Shown here piece after piece: positions 46,384 through 53,917 of a stretch of 64,000 nt of DNA. Position numbers and translations under genes: made by a program. Numbering within the stretch: position 1 is the first letter of the stretch; every line of letters begins with the position of its first letter. Below the pieces are notes generated by a model. The model did not search any database. It saw nothing but the letters and a program-made list of their open reading frames with translations, and was not told the DNA's origin. This DNA is from an uncultured Prevotellaceae bacterium (GTDB taxonomy: Bacteria; Bacteroidota; Bacteroidia; Bacteroidales; Bacteroidaceae): positions 1-64,000 of the forward strand of contig OMXV01000008.1 of assembly GCA_900315075.1 (NCBI GenBank). The letters run 5' to 3'.

Positions 46384-47550
46384 TTAACTACTTTTCTTAT
46401 CAGATGTTTTATTTGATTGGTGTTGAGAAGTAGGTTTGCCGGTGAAGTCAAAATTGGCGAAATTGTTTCTCGCCACAGCCGTTTCTTCTTCTCCCACAAT
46501 ATATCTCTGATAATATGCGATGAGGATGGTAGTAAGAGGCAGTGCAATAATCAGTCCGATAAAACCGAGCAATGCACCCCAAACTGATAGCGAAAGTAAG
46601 AGGATGGCCGGGTTGAGTCTCATAGCCTTTCCCATAATTTTGGGCGTGACGACCATATCTGAGATGATTTGCACAATGATAAACACCAATACTGCCATTC
46701 CAAAAATCATCCAGAAATTCTGCCCAGTATCAGCCGCCTTTAGCAGTGAGAGAAACGCCGTTGGAATCAATGCGAATGTATGCAGATATGGTACAAGATC
46801 CATGATACCAATGAGAATACCCATACCTATAGCCATGGGGAAGTCGATGATGGTAAAACCGATGCAGAACATTACCCCCATGATGAGCGCCACCAGTCCT
46901 TGGCCGCGAATGTAATTATTCAATTCACGCTCCACGTCAACCATCAATTCACTCCAGAAAGGTCGTGATTTCTTGGGGAACAGCTTAATCCAGTTGGCAG
47001 TGAGGTATTCATAGTCGAGCAATATAAAAAAGGTATATAATAATGCTATACACGATGCAACAATGCTGAAAATCACATTGGCAGTTTTACCAAGGAAGCT
47101 AAATGCCTGCGGCAAAGCACTCTTGACAGTATCGATGAAGTCTGGACTTTTGAAAAACTCATCCAATTTTTCACGATTCTCGTTCAGCCAATCATGAATT
47201 TGGGCAGCGATGCCTCCTTCAGCGACATTTTGGTTCAGATATTTCATCAAAACGACACCCAACCGCTCAAACTGCTGTATCATCGGTGGAATGATAAGAT
47301 AAATAACCAAACCCACGACCAAAGTGACAAAAATCAACGCTACGACAATTGACAGCGCACGCGAAGGCACATGCAATTTATATTGCACAAACTTCACAAT
47401 GGGATAAAGCAAGTAAGCAATAAACCAACCAATGAAAAAAGGTAGTAAAACACTGCTCAACTTGCCTGTCAGCCATATCACACCGATTGCGATGACTGCT
47501 ATGATGACCCATCGGATAAATCTATCGAATGTTATTTTTCCCTCAAGCAT
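46384..47550 (-). CDS. AI-2E family transporter (TqsA/YdiK-like)
   Basis: 388 aa integral membrane protein with about eight transmembrane segments arranged as in the AI-2E family: FIGWFIAYLLYPIVKF near 38-53, the long helical middle region, a GLVALIMGVMFCIGF helix and the C-terminal PLTTILIAYYQRYIVG. Members export varied small molecules or ions; the name comes from one E. coli member and says little about the substrate here. The gene is tightly bracketed by an inverted repeat: the right arm starts 5 bp upstream of its ATG and the left arm ends 12 bp beyond its stop. Its promoter must therefore lie in or beyond the repeat. Confidence 0.92.
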   Translation of the reverse strand: MLEGKITFDRFIRWVIIAVIAIGVIWLTGKLSSVLLPFFIGWFIAYLLYPIVKFVQYKLHVPSRALSIVVALIFVTLVVGLVIYLIIPPMIQQFERLGVVLMKYLNQNVAEGGIAAQIHDWLNENREKLDEFFKSPDFIDTVKSALPQAFSFLGKTANVIFSIVASCIALLYTFFILLDYEYLTANWIKLFPKKSRPFWSELMVDVERELNNYIRGQGLVALIMGVMFCIGFTIIDFPMAIGMGILIGIMDLVPYLHTFALIPTAFLSLLKAADTGQNFWMIFGMAVLVFIIVQIISDMVVTPKIMGKAMRLNPAILLLSLSVWGALLGFIGLIIALPLTTILIAYYQRYIVGEEETAVARNNFANFDFTGKPTSQHQSNKTSDKKSS

Positions 47551-47554
47551 GATT

Positions 47555-47852
47555 TGAAAAGTAGTTAAAGAGTAGTTAAAAGGGAGTTAAAGAGTAGTTA
47601 AAGGGACATTAGCATTGAAGATTGATGATTGATGATTGATGATTGAAGATTGAAAATTAGAAGTTGCAGGAGTTCAGAAGCTGCAGGAGTTCAGGCAAAT
47701 GCCCATTCACACCATTTCGAAAGCGGCAGTGGTATTCTCTCACCTCTTATCTCTCACCCCTTACCTCTGAGATACCCCTTACCTCTGAGATACCCCTTAC
47801 CTCTGAGATACCCCTTACCTCTGAGGTACCTCTTATCACTAAGTTACTTCTA
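47555..47852. repeat. Right arm of composite inverted repeat around the AI-2E gene
   Basis: Reverse complement of the left arm at 46150-46372, with the same word order. It is longer because of an 18-bp tandem array (47761-47829). Its outer end reaches the tdk stop codon at 47850-47852 (TAGAAGTAACTTAG on the minus strand, against TAGAAGTGACTTAG in the left arm). Confidence 0.9.
47761..47829. repeat. 18-bp tandem repeat, about four copies
   Basis: TTACCTCTGAGATACCCC repeats three times, followed by a partial fourth copy with G for A (GAGGTACC). No unique spacers separate the copies. It lies between tdk and the AI-2E gene, within the right arm of the inverted repeat. Confidence 0.92.
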
Positions 47853-48437
47853 TCCTTTCTCGCCACTCACCACTAAATTATAGCATTCACGGCAAAGAGG
47901 CTCATAGGTGGCTTTTTCACCGAGGAGCACACGTTTGTCGCTGTTCACCAGTCGGTGACTGATATAAGCAAGTGCACCACATCTCATACAAATGGCATGC
48001 ACCTTTGTCACATCATCTGCAATGGCACACAATGCCGGCATCGGACCAAAAGGTTTTCCCTGGAAATCCATGTCAAGACCAGCTATAATTACCCTAACAC
48101 CACGGTTGGCCAACTGTGTGCACACATCCACGAGTCCATTGTCAAGAAATTGTGCCTCGTCAATACCTACCACATCAACATCGCCCGCTAAAAGCAGAAT
48201 TGACGCCGACGCATCCACCGGAGTACTGGTGATGGAATTGTGGTCATGGCTGACCACCTCCTCATCGGAGTAACGCGTGTCGATAGCAGGTTTGAATATT
48301 TCTACTTTCTGTTTTGCAAACACAGCTCTTTTCATCCTGCGGATAAGTTCCTCGGTTTTTCCCGAGAACATCGAACCGCACACCACTTCAATTCTTCCGG
48401 GGCGGTGTATCTCCCCTGTAGTCGTTTCTATCATCAT
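47850..48437 (-). CDS. tdk: Thymidine kinase
   Basis: 195 aa, type II thymidine kinase, which phosphorylates thymidine to dTMP in the salvage pathway. The P-loop GSMFSGKT is at 21-28, the DEAQF motif with the catalytic Glu at about 94, and paired zinc-binding cysteines (CMRCG and CRECYN) in the C-terminal lasso domain. Length is standard. Two adjacent ATGs begin the gene; the first is 5 bp from its -7 box. It is divergent from rsmI. Confidence 0.96.
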   Translation of the reverse strand: MMIETTTGEIHRPGRIEVVCGSMFSGKTEELIRRMKRAVFAKQKVEIFKPAIDTRYSDEEVVSHDHNSITSTPVDASASILLLAGDVDVVGIDEAQFLDNGLVDVCTQLANRGVRVIIAGLDMDFQGKPFGPMPALCAIADDVTKVHAICMRCGALAYISHRLVNSDKRVLLGEKATYEPLCRECYNLVVSGEKG

Positions 48438-48442
48438 GTTTG

Positions 48443-48473
48443 CAAAGTTACAAAGATTATTGGAAACAACAAA
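48443..48473 (-). promoter_or_regulatory. tdk promoter, nearly leaderless
   Basis: On the minus strand TTTG (48473-48470), a 19-bp spacer and TAACTTTG (48450-48443). Only five bases separate the -7 box from the first ATG at 48437, so the transcript would have little or no leader. Confidence 0.75.
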
Positions 48474-48558
48474 TTTTTTTCCTTTGATATAGAAATAAAA
48501 ATAAAAAAACGTAAAAAGACGTTGCTTTCGTTACTAAAACGTAAAAAAATAGGCATTT

Positions 48559-48591
48559 TTTGTGTTATTTGCTCGATTTGATGTATTTTTG
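48559..48591 (+). promoter_or_regulatory. rsmI promoter, nearly leaderless
   Basis: TTTG at 48559-48562, a 21-bp spacer and TATTTTTG at 48584-48591. The ATG at 48600 is eight bases beyond the -7 box. The box overlaps the GTG at 48591, which therefore is not the start codon. Confidence 0.72.
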
Positions 48592-48599
48592 TGGCGAAT

Positions 48600-49271
48600 A
48601 TGGGTATTTTGTATGTTGTCCCCACCCCTGTGGGCAATCTTGAGGATATCACGCTGCGCGCGCTGAGAATACTCCGTGAAGCCGACTTGATACTTGCCGA
48701 GGACACCCGAACATCGGGTATCCTACTAAAGCATTATGACATTCACAACCAATTGATGTCACACCATAAATTCAATGAACATGGCACATCGGCTGCTATT
48801 GTGGAGCGTCTAAAAGCAGGGCAGACAATAGCACTTATCAGCGATGCCGGTACACCAGGTATCAGCGACCCGGGATTCTTCCTTGTCCGTGAGGCTGTGA
48901 ACGCTGGCATCGAGGTGCAATGTCTCCCAGGTGCTACAGCATTTGTACCAGCATTAGTGGCTTCAGGGCTCCCCGACGACCGTTTTTGCTTTGAGGGGTT
49001 TCTCCCCCAAAAGAAAGGCCGCCAGACACGTCTTCAGTCACTAAGTCAAGAGAGTCGGACCATGGTCTTCTACGAATCGCCCTACCGATTGTTGAAGACA
49101 CTTCAACAGTTTTCGGAAATCTTTGGCGCTGAGCGCCGGGCCTGCGTAGCACGCGAGATTTCCAAAGTCCATGAAGAGTGCGTCAGAGGCACACTTTCCG
49201 AGCTAATAGCCCATTTCACAGAACATTCCCCCCGCGGTGAAATTGTCATTATAGTGAGCGGTGCCAATTAA
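48600..49271 (+). CDS. rsmI: 16S rRNA (cytidine1402-2'-O)-methyltransferase
   Basis: 223 aa from ATG 48600 (MGILYVVPTPVGNLEDITLR); the GTG three codons earlier overlaps the promoter and is excluded. Hallmarks of the tetrapyrrole-methylase-fold RsmI family: PTPVGNLEDIT at the start, AEDTRTSGILLKHY, LISDAGTPGISDPG, LPGATAFVPALVASG and FYESPYRL. It methylates the ribose of C1402 in the decoding centre using S-adenosylmethionine. At about 223 residues it lacks the C-terminal extension of E. coli RsmI, as is usual in Bacteroidota. The coiled-coil lipoprotein gene follows after a word array. Confidence 0.95.
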   Translation: MGILYVVPTPVGNLEDITLRALRILREADLILAEDTRTSGILLKHYDIHNQLMSHHKFNEHGTSAAIVERLKAGQTIALISDAGTPGISDPGFFLVREAVNAGIEVQCLPGATAFVPALVASGLPDDRFCFEGFLPQKKGRQTRLQSLSQESRTMVFYESPYRLLKTLQQFSEIFGAERRACVAREISKVHEECVRGTLSELIAHFTEHSPRGEIVIIVSGAN

Positions 49272-49274
49272 TTC

Positions 49275-49317
49275 AAAAACTCATAAACTCATAAACTTAC
49301 AAACTCACAAACTCAAA
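49275..49317. repeat. ACTCATAAA word array
   Basis: AAACTCATAAACTCATAAAC followed by TTACAAACTCACAAACTC, directly in front of the start codon at 49320. The same word recurs at 62075-62122 in front of the sugar symporter gene. Confidence 0.8.
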
Positions 49318-49319
49318 AT

Positions 49320-50177
49320 ATGAAAAAATTACTTATTTTCGCTGTCTGTCTGCTGGTAATGGCAGCTTGTAAAAAAGAAGAGAAACCCGTAGCCATTGTA
49401 GAAGAGCAAAAAATCGACCAAAACGACTCCCTGTTGAAAGTGATTGAGCAGAAGGACAATGAGCTCAACGACCTTTTTGCCACTTTCAATCAAATTCAGG
49501 AAGGTCTGAACCAGATTGCTGAAGCTGAGAACTATGTTTCGATGGCCAAAGAAGGCGAAAGCACGGAGAAGATGAAACAAATCTCCGACAAGATGCAGTT
49601 TATCCAGAACAAGATGAAGGAAAACCGCGAGCTTTTAGATAAAATGAAAGAGCAATTGCACCAAAGCAGTCTCAAGGGTGATGAGCTGAAGAAAACCATC
49701 GAAAGTCTTGTGGCACAGTTGGAAGAAAGAGACCTGAAACTCCAGCAACTACGACAGGAACTCGAAGCCAAGGACATCCATATCACAGAACAAGACCAGA
49801 AAATCAATGACCAAAACAAAGACATTGAAGATCTGAAGAATGAGAGCACCGACAAGTCGCGCACTATCGACGAGCAAGACAAAGCGCTGCACACTGCCTA
49901 CTATGTCTTCGGCACCAAAGAAGAGCTGAAGGAGCAAAACATTCTCAGCAAGAAAGAAGTACTTAGGAGTGATTTTAATAAAAATTATTTTACAAAAATC
50001 GACATACGTATTGAAAAGGAGGTTAAACTCTACAGCAAGAAAGCAGAACTACTCACCTCACACCCGAAAGGAAGTTACACCTTGGCACCAGATGCTTCTG
50101 GCCAGCAAGTGATTCGTATCACCGACCCCGACAAGTTCTGGAGCACAAGCAAATATATGGTGATATTGGTGAAATAA
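49320..50177 (+). CDS. Coiled-coil surface lipoprotein (possibly Cbp1-like)
   Basis: 285 aa. The signal peptide ends in a lipobox (LLVMAAC, Cys16) followed by a lysine/glutamate-rich start. Residues about 35-195 are predicted coiled coil, with heptad-like Leu/Ile spacing (ELNDLFATFNQIQEG, LEERDLKLQQLRQELEAKD). The C-terminal 90 residues are globular (AYYVFGTKEELKEQNILSKK, KGSYTLAPDASGQQVIRITD) and end in ILVK. The layout recalls the Cbp1 collagen-binding glycoprotein of Bacteroides fragilis, but this is from memory of the family and unproven. A D-S-L site (NDSLL) fits the Bacteroidota O-glycosylation motif. It precedes a long gap with a perfect hairpin. Confidence 0.72.
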   Translation: MKKLLIFAVCLLVMAACKKEEKPVAIVEEQKIDQNDSLLKVIEQKDNELNDLFATFNQIQEGLNQIAEAENYVSMAKEGESTEKMKQISDKMQFIQNKMKENRELLDKMKEQLHQSSLKGDELKKTIESLVAQLEERDLKLQQLRQELEAKDIHITEQDQKINDQNKDIEDLKNESTDKSRTIDEQDKALHTAYYVFGTKEELKEQNILSKKEVLRSDFNKNYFTKIDIRIEKEVKLYSKKAELLTSHPKGSYTLAPDASGQQVIRITDPDKFWSTSKYMVILVK

Positions 50178-50212
50178 TGCTATTCAAATTTTGTAAATAT
50201 ATTGACAACATA

Positions 50213-50254
50213 TTTTCTGATTTATCCGAAAAAAATATCGGATAAATCAGAAAA
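50213..50254 (+). terminator. Perfect 17-bp hairpin after the coiled-coil lipoprotein gene
   Basis: TTTTCTGATTTATCCGA (50213-50229) and TCGGATAAATCAGAAAA (50238-50254) pair perfectly with an 8-nt A-rich loop. It is followed by TTTATTATTT. The AT-rich stem and position 36 bp after the stop codon fit a terminator, although it could also be a binding site or REP-like element. Confidence 0.7.
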
Positions 50255-50288
50255 TTTATTATTTCGGAAATCGGAGCACTATGATTAT

Positions 50289-50355
50289 TCAGAGTAATCA
50301 GAGTAATCAGAGTATTCTGAGTATTCCGAGTATTCTGAGTAATCAGAGGATTCCG
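50289..50355. repeat. 9-bp word array AGTAATCAG / AGTATTCTG
   Basis: Seven to eight units alternating AGAGTAATC, AGAGTATTC, TGAGTATTC and CGAGTATTC. Neighbouring units are partly complementary (CAGAGTATTCTG is nearly palindromic), so the array can fold. Confidence 0.8.
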
Positions 50356-50479
50356 AATATCCTAAACTTTTGGAGGTATTTTTGAGAGACAAAGAGTACT
50401 ATCAACTGTTAAAAATAAGTAGTATTTGTATCTGATTTTTTGTGTTTATTAAAAGAATATTCACTTTTTTAGCATTTTC

Positions 50480-50511
50480 TTTGCACTTCAAAGGAAAAAT
50501 GGCTATTTTTG
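50480..50511 (+). promoter_or_regulatory. Promoter of the third SusCD operon
   Basis: TTTG at 50480-50483, a 20-bp spacer, and TATTTTTG at 50504-50511. The leader to the SusC ATG at 50561 is about 43 nt. Confidence 0.78.
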
Positions 50512-50560
50512 CAGACTGTATATAAAAAAACAGCCAAATCGCAAATAAAAATAACTATCT

Positions 50561-53500
50561 ATGAGAAAAAAACTATGCTTGATTTTTTCCTGTCTATTCG
50601 TTTTTATAGGAATGGCAGTGGCACAAAACACAGTGTCGGGCATTGTGGTGTCGGCAGATGATGGCGAACCTATCATTGGTGCAGCCGTCAAGGTAAAAGG
50701 CACACAGATAGCAACAGTGACCGACATTGATGGTAAGTTTACTATCCACACATCCACAGCAAAACCTACGATTGAAGTGTCGTACGTAGGTATGAAGACA
50801 GAGACGCTGAAAGGTGGCACCAACATGAAAGTAGTGCTTTCTTCCGACTCGCAGACCCTGAGTGAGGTGGTGGTGACAGGTATGCAACAGATGGACAAGC
50901 GTCTGTTTACAGGTGCTACCGCAAAAGTGGATGCCGAAAAAGCCAAACTTGATGGTGTGGCCGACGTTACCCGTGCCCTCGAAGGTCGTGTTGCCGGTGT
51001 GTCTATGCAGAACGTCTCAGGAACTTTCGGTACAGCTCCTAAAATCCGTGTCCGTGGTGCTACCTCCATCTATGGTAGTTCATCACCTCTGTGGGTGGTC
51101 GATGGTGTGATAATGGAGGATGCCGTAAGCGTTTCCGCTGATGATCTTTCCTCTGGTGACGCCGAGACCCTGATTTCCAATGCTATCGCCGGTCTTAACG
51201 CCGACGACATCGAGAGTTTCCAAGTGCTGAAAGACGGTAGTGCCACCTCAATCTACGGTGCACGTGCCATGGCTGGTGTGGTGGTCATCACCACCAAGAA
51301 AGGTCGTGCCGGACACAGCAGCATCAACTATACAGGTGAGTTCACCTATCGTATGAAGCCCAGCTATGCCAACTACAACATCTCCAACTCGCAGGAGCAG
51401 ATGGGTATCTACCGAGAGATGGAAAAGAAAGGTTGGTTGGAGTTCGCCGCATTGGCCAATGGTTCCTCTGCAGGTCTTTATGGTAGAATGTATGCCTTGA
51501 TGGACCAATATCAGAATGGTCAATTCGGACTGCCTTTCACAGAGGCAGCCATGAACCAGTATCTGCAACAGGCTGAGTTCCGCAACACCGACTGGTTTGA
51601 CCTGCTCTTCAACAACAACCTTGTTCAGGACCACTCCATCAGTATCAGTACTGGTACCGACAATGCAAACCTCTATGCATCACTCTCGGCCATGAACGAC
51701 CCAGGATGGTATAAGGACAGCAAGGTACAGCGCTACACTGCCAACGTGAACGCCTCGTTCAACATCTCGAAATGGCTCACCCTGACCATGCGTACCAACA
51801 GTTCATACCGTGACCAAAAAGCTCCGGGTACACTTAACCAAAGCACTGACGTGGTGAGCGGTACCGTGAGTCGTAACTTTGACATCAATCCATTCAGTTT
51901 CTGTTTGAACACATCGCGCACGCTCGACCCCAACCAGGTCTATACCCGTAACTATGCACCATTCAACATCTTCGACGAGTTGGCAAACAACTACATCGAC
52001 GTGAATGTGATGGACACCAAGTTCCAGGGCGAATTGTCATGGAAACCATTTGTAGGACTGGAACTGAAAGCACTCGGCTCCTATCGTATCAACCGCTCAG
52101 AGCGTGAGCATTTCACCCTCAACAAATCCAATCAGGCAGAAGCTTACCGCGCTGGTGTTGACAACCCCAACGTGATGTACAGCAACCCATACCTCTACCA
52201 AGATCGCGACCAGCCAAACTCACTGCCTATGTCGGTGATGACCGTGGGAGGTATTTATACCATCAACCGAAACTCTGTTAAGCAGCTCGACTTCCGTGGC
52301 AGTGTTAATTATAATAAGGTGTGGAACGACACCCATATCCTGAACCTCTTCGGTGGTATGGAAGCCAACCGCGCCGACTATGATGCCACAGAGCATGTCA
52401 CCATGGGTGTCGATTACGACAACAGCCGCATCGTGGTGAAAGACTACTTCCGTGAGAAGCAGATGAAGGAAGAAGGCACTGAGACCGACAACTTCGCCAA
52501 GTCGTGGAACCGCCGCTTGGCTTACTTTGCCAATGCCAACTACTCTTACAAAGGCCGTTATTCTCTCAACCTGACGGGTCGCTACGATGGCTCCAACCAA
52601 TTAGGCAAGGCTCGCAAGTCGCGCTGGCTCCCCACATGGAACGTGTCATTAGGCTGGAACGCCCATGAGGAAAGTTGGTTCCAAAACTGGATGGACAAGA
52701 CCAACGGAGCCTTCTCACACGCTTCACTTCGCTTGTCTTACTCACTTGTAGGTGAGCAGACCACAGCTTCCAATGCAAAAGCCATCTACGTGGCCACCAA
52801 TATCTGGCGTCCCTGGGGCGACCAGCAAGAGACAGGTATAGATTTGAATCAACTACCAAACTCCGAGCTGACTTACGAGAAGAAACACGAGTTCAACGTG
52901 GGTGTAGATTTAGGATTCCTGCAGAACCGCATCAACATCACCTCTGATGTCTATTGGCGCGACAACTTCGACCTGATGGGCTACCTCAACACCCCGGGTG
53001 CCGGTGGTGAAATCCGCAAATTCGCCAATGTGGCATCCATGAAATCACATGGTGTGGAAGCTACTATCTCTACCCAAAACATCGTGACTCAGAACTTCTC
53101 ATGGAATACTGACCTTACCTTTGCTTACAATTACACCGAGATTACCGACCTGCTTTCACAGACCCGTGTCATCGACCTGGTACAGAGCTATGGTTTCGCC
53201 CGTGAGGGATATCCCCACCGTGCACTCTTCTCCATCCCGTTTGTAGGTCTCAACGACGAAGGTATCCCCACCATCATCAACGAAGAAGGCGATGTGACTA
53301 CTACAAGCATCAACTTCCAGGAATATGACAAACTTGACTTCCTGAAATATGAAGGTCCGTCGGAGCCTACCTATACTGGTGGTCTCAACAATATGGTTCG
53401 TTGGAAGAACTGGCGTCTGAACGTGTTTATCACCTATTCTTTCGGCAACAAGCTGCGTCTTGACCCCTGCTTCTCATCAGCCTACTCCGACCAGACTGCT

Positions 53501-53881
53501 ATGCCTAAGGAGTTTAAGAACCGCTGGGTGGTACCAGGCGACGAACTCAAGACCACTATTCCCGCTATTGCCAGCCGCCGTCAGTACTACAATGACTACA
53601 CTTTGGGCTATGCCTATAGTGCCTATAACTACTCCACTGCCCGTGTGGCCGATGGTGGTTTCATCCGTATGAAGGATATTTCACTGACTTATGATTTCAA
53701 TCCCAACCTGCTCCGTAAGGTAGGTTTGCACACCGCATCGCTGAAACTCGATGCCACCAACTTGTTCCTGATTTACTCAGACAAGAAACTTAACGGACAA
53801 GACCCAGAGTTTGTCAACTCTGGTGGTGTGGCCTCACCTCTGTCAAAGCAATTCACCCTGACCGTGCGTATGGGTATCTAA
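50561..53881 (+). CDS. SusC/RagA-family TonB-dependent transporter
   Basis: 1106 aa. Signal peptide ending AVAQ, carboxypeptidase-regulatory-like domain (TVSGIVVSADDGEPIIGAAV, about 22-100), TonB-box-like LSEVVVTGMQ, a plug with PKIRVRGATSIYG, PLWVVDG and IESFQVLKDGSATSIYGARA, and a beta-barrel ending FTLTVRMGI. It should form the import channel with the SusD gene 36 bp downstream. The operon also encodes a metallopeptidase and DUF4302, so peptides are a plausible cargo, as in RagAB of Porphyromonas; this is inference. It has its own well-formed promoter. Confidence 0.95.
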   Translation: MRKKLCLIFSCLFVFIGMAVAQNTVSGIVVSADDGEPIIGAAVKVKGTQIATVTDIDGKFTIHTSTAKPTIEVSYVGMKTETLKGGTNMKVVLSSDSQTLSEVVVTGMQQMDKRLFTGATAKVDAEKAKLDGVADVTRALEGRVAGVSMQNVSGTFGTAPKIRVRGATSIYGSSSPLWVVDGVIMEDAVSVSADDLSSGDAETLISNAIAGLNADDIESFQVLKDGSATSIYGARAMAGVVVITTKKGRAGHSSINYTGEFTYRMKPSYANYNISNSQEQMGIYREMEKKGWLEFAALANGSSAGLYGRMYALMDQYQNGQFGLPFTEAAMNQYLQQAEFRNTDWFDLLFNNNLVQDHSISISTGTDNANLYASLSAMNDPGWYKDSKVQRYTANVNASFNISKWLTLTMRTNSSYRDQKAPGTLNQSTDVVSGTVSRNFDINPFSFCLNTSRTLDPNQVYTRNYAPFNIFDELANNYIDVNVMDTKFQGELSWKPFVGLELKALGSYRINRSEREHFTLNKSNQAEAYRAGVDNPNVMYSNPYLYQDRDQPNSLPMSVMTVGGIYTINRNSVKQLDFRGSVNYNKVWNDTHILNLFGGMEANRADYDATEHVTMGVDYDNSRIVVKDYFREKQMKEEGTETDNFAKSWNRRLAYFANANYSYKGRYSLNLTGRYDGSNQLGKARKSRWLPTWNVSLGWNAHEESWFQNWMDKTNGAFSHASLRLSYSLVGEQTTASNAKAIYVATNIWRPWGDQQETGIDLNQLPNSELTYEKKHEFNVGVDLGFLQNRINITSDVYWRDNFDLMGYLNTPGAGGEIRKFANVASMKSHGVEATISTQNIVTQNFSWNTDLTFAYNYTEITDLLSQTRVIDLVQSYGFAREGYPHRALFSIPFVGLNDEGIPTIINEEGDVTTTSINFQEYDKLDFLKYEGPSEPTYTGGLNNMVRWKNWRLNVFITYSFGNKLRLDPCFSSAYSDQTAMPKEFKNRWVVPGDELKTTIPAIASRRQYYNDYTLGYAYSAYNYSTARVADGGFIRMKDISLTYDFNPNLLRKVGLHTASLKLDATNLFLIYSDKKLNGQDPEFVNSGGVASPLSKQFTLTVRMGI

Positions 53882-53917
53882 CAGTCAACTTGTAAAACAT
53901 CAAAAAGCAACTATATA

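Larger units (their letters stand above)
50178..50560. other. Long intergenic region before the third SusCD operon
   Basis: 383 bp. It holds a perfect 17-bp hairpin (50213-50254), a 9-bp word array (50289-50355), and the SusC promoter at 50480-50511. No gene is seen. Confidence 0.7.

Noticed and set aside
47761-47829. Possible CRISPR array
   Set aside because: The 18-bp units are directly adjacent with no unique spacers, and no cas genes are present.
46150-47852. Insertion sequence with terminal inverted repeats
   Set aside because: The enclosed gene is an AI-2E family transporter, there is no transposase, and no target-site duplication was identified.
48591-48599. GTG at 48591 as rsmI start
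   Set aside because: It overlaps the -7 promoter box, and MGILYVVPTPVGN from 48600 is the normal RsmI N-terminus.
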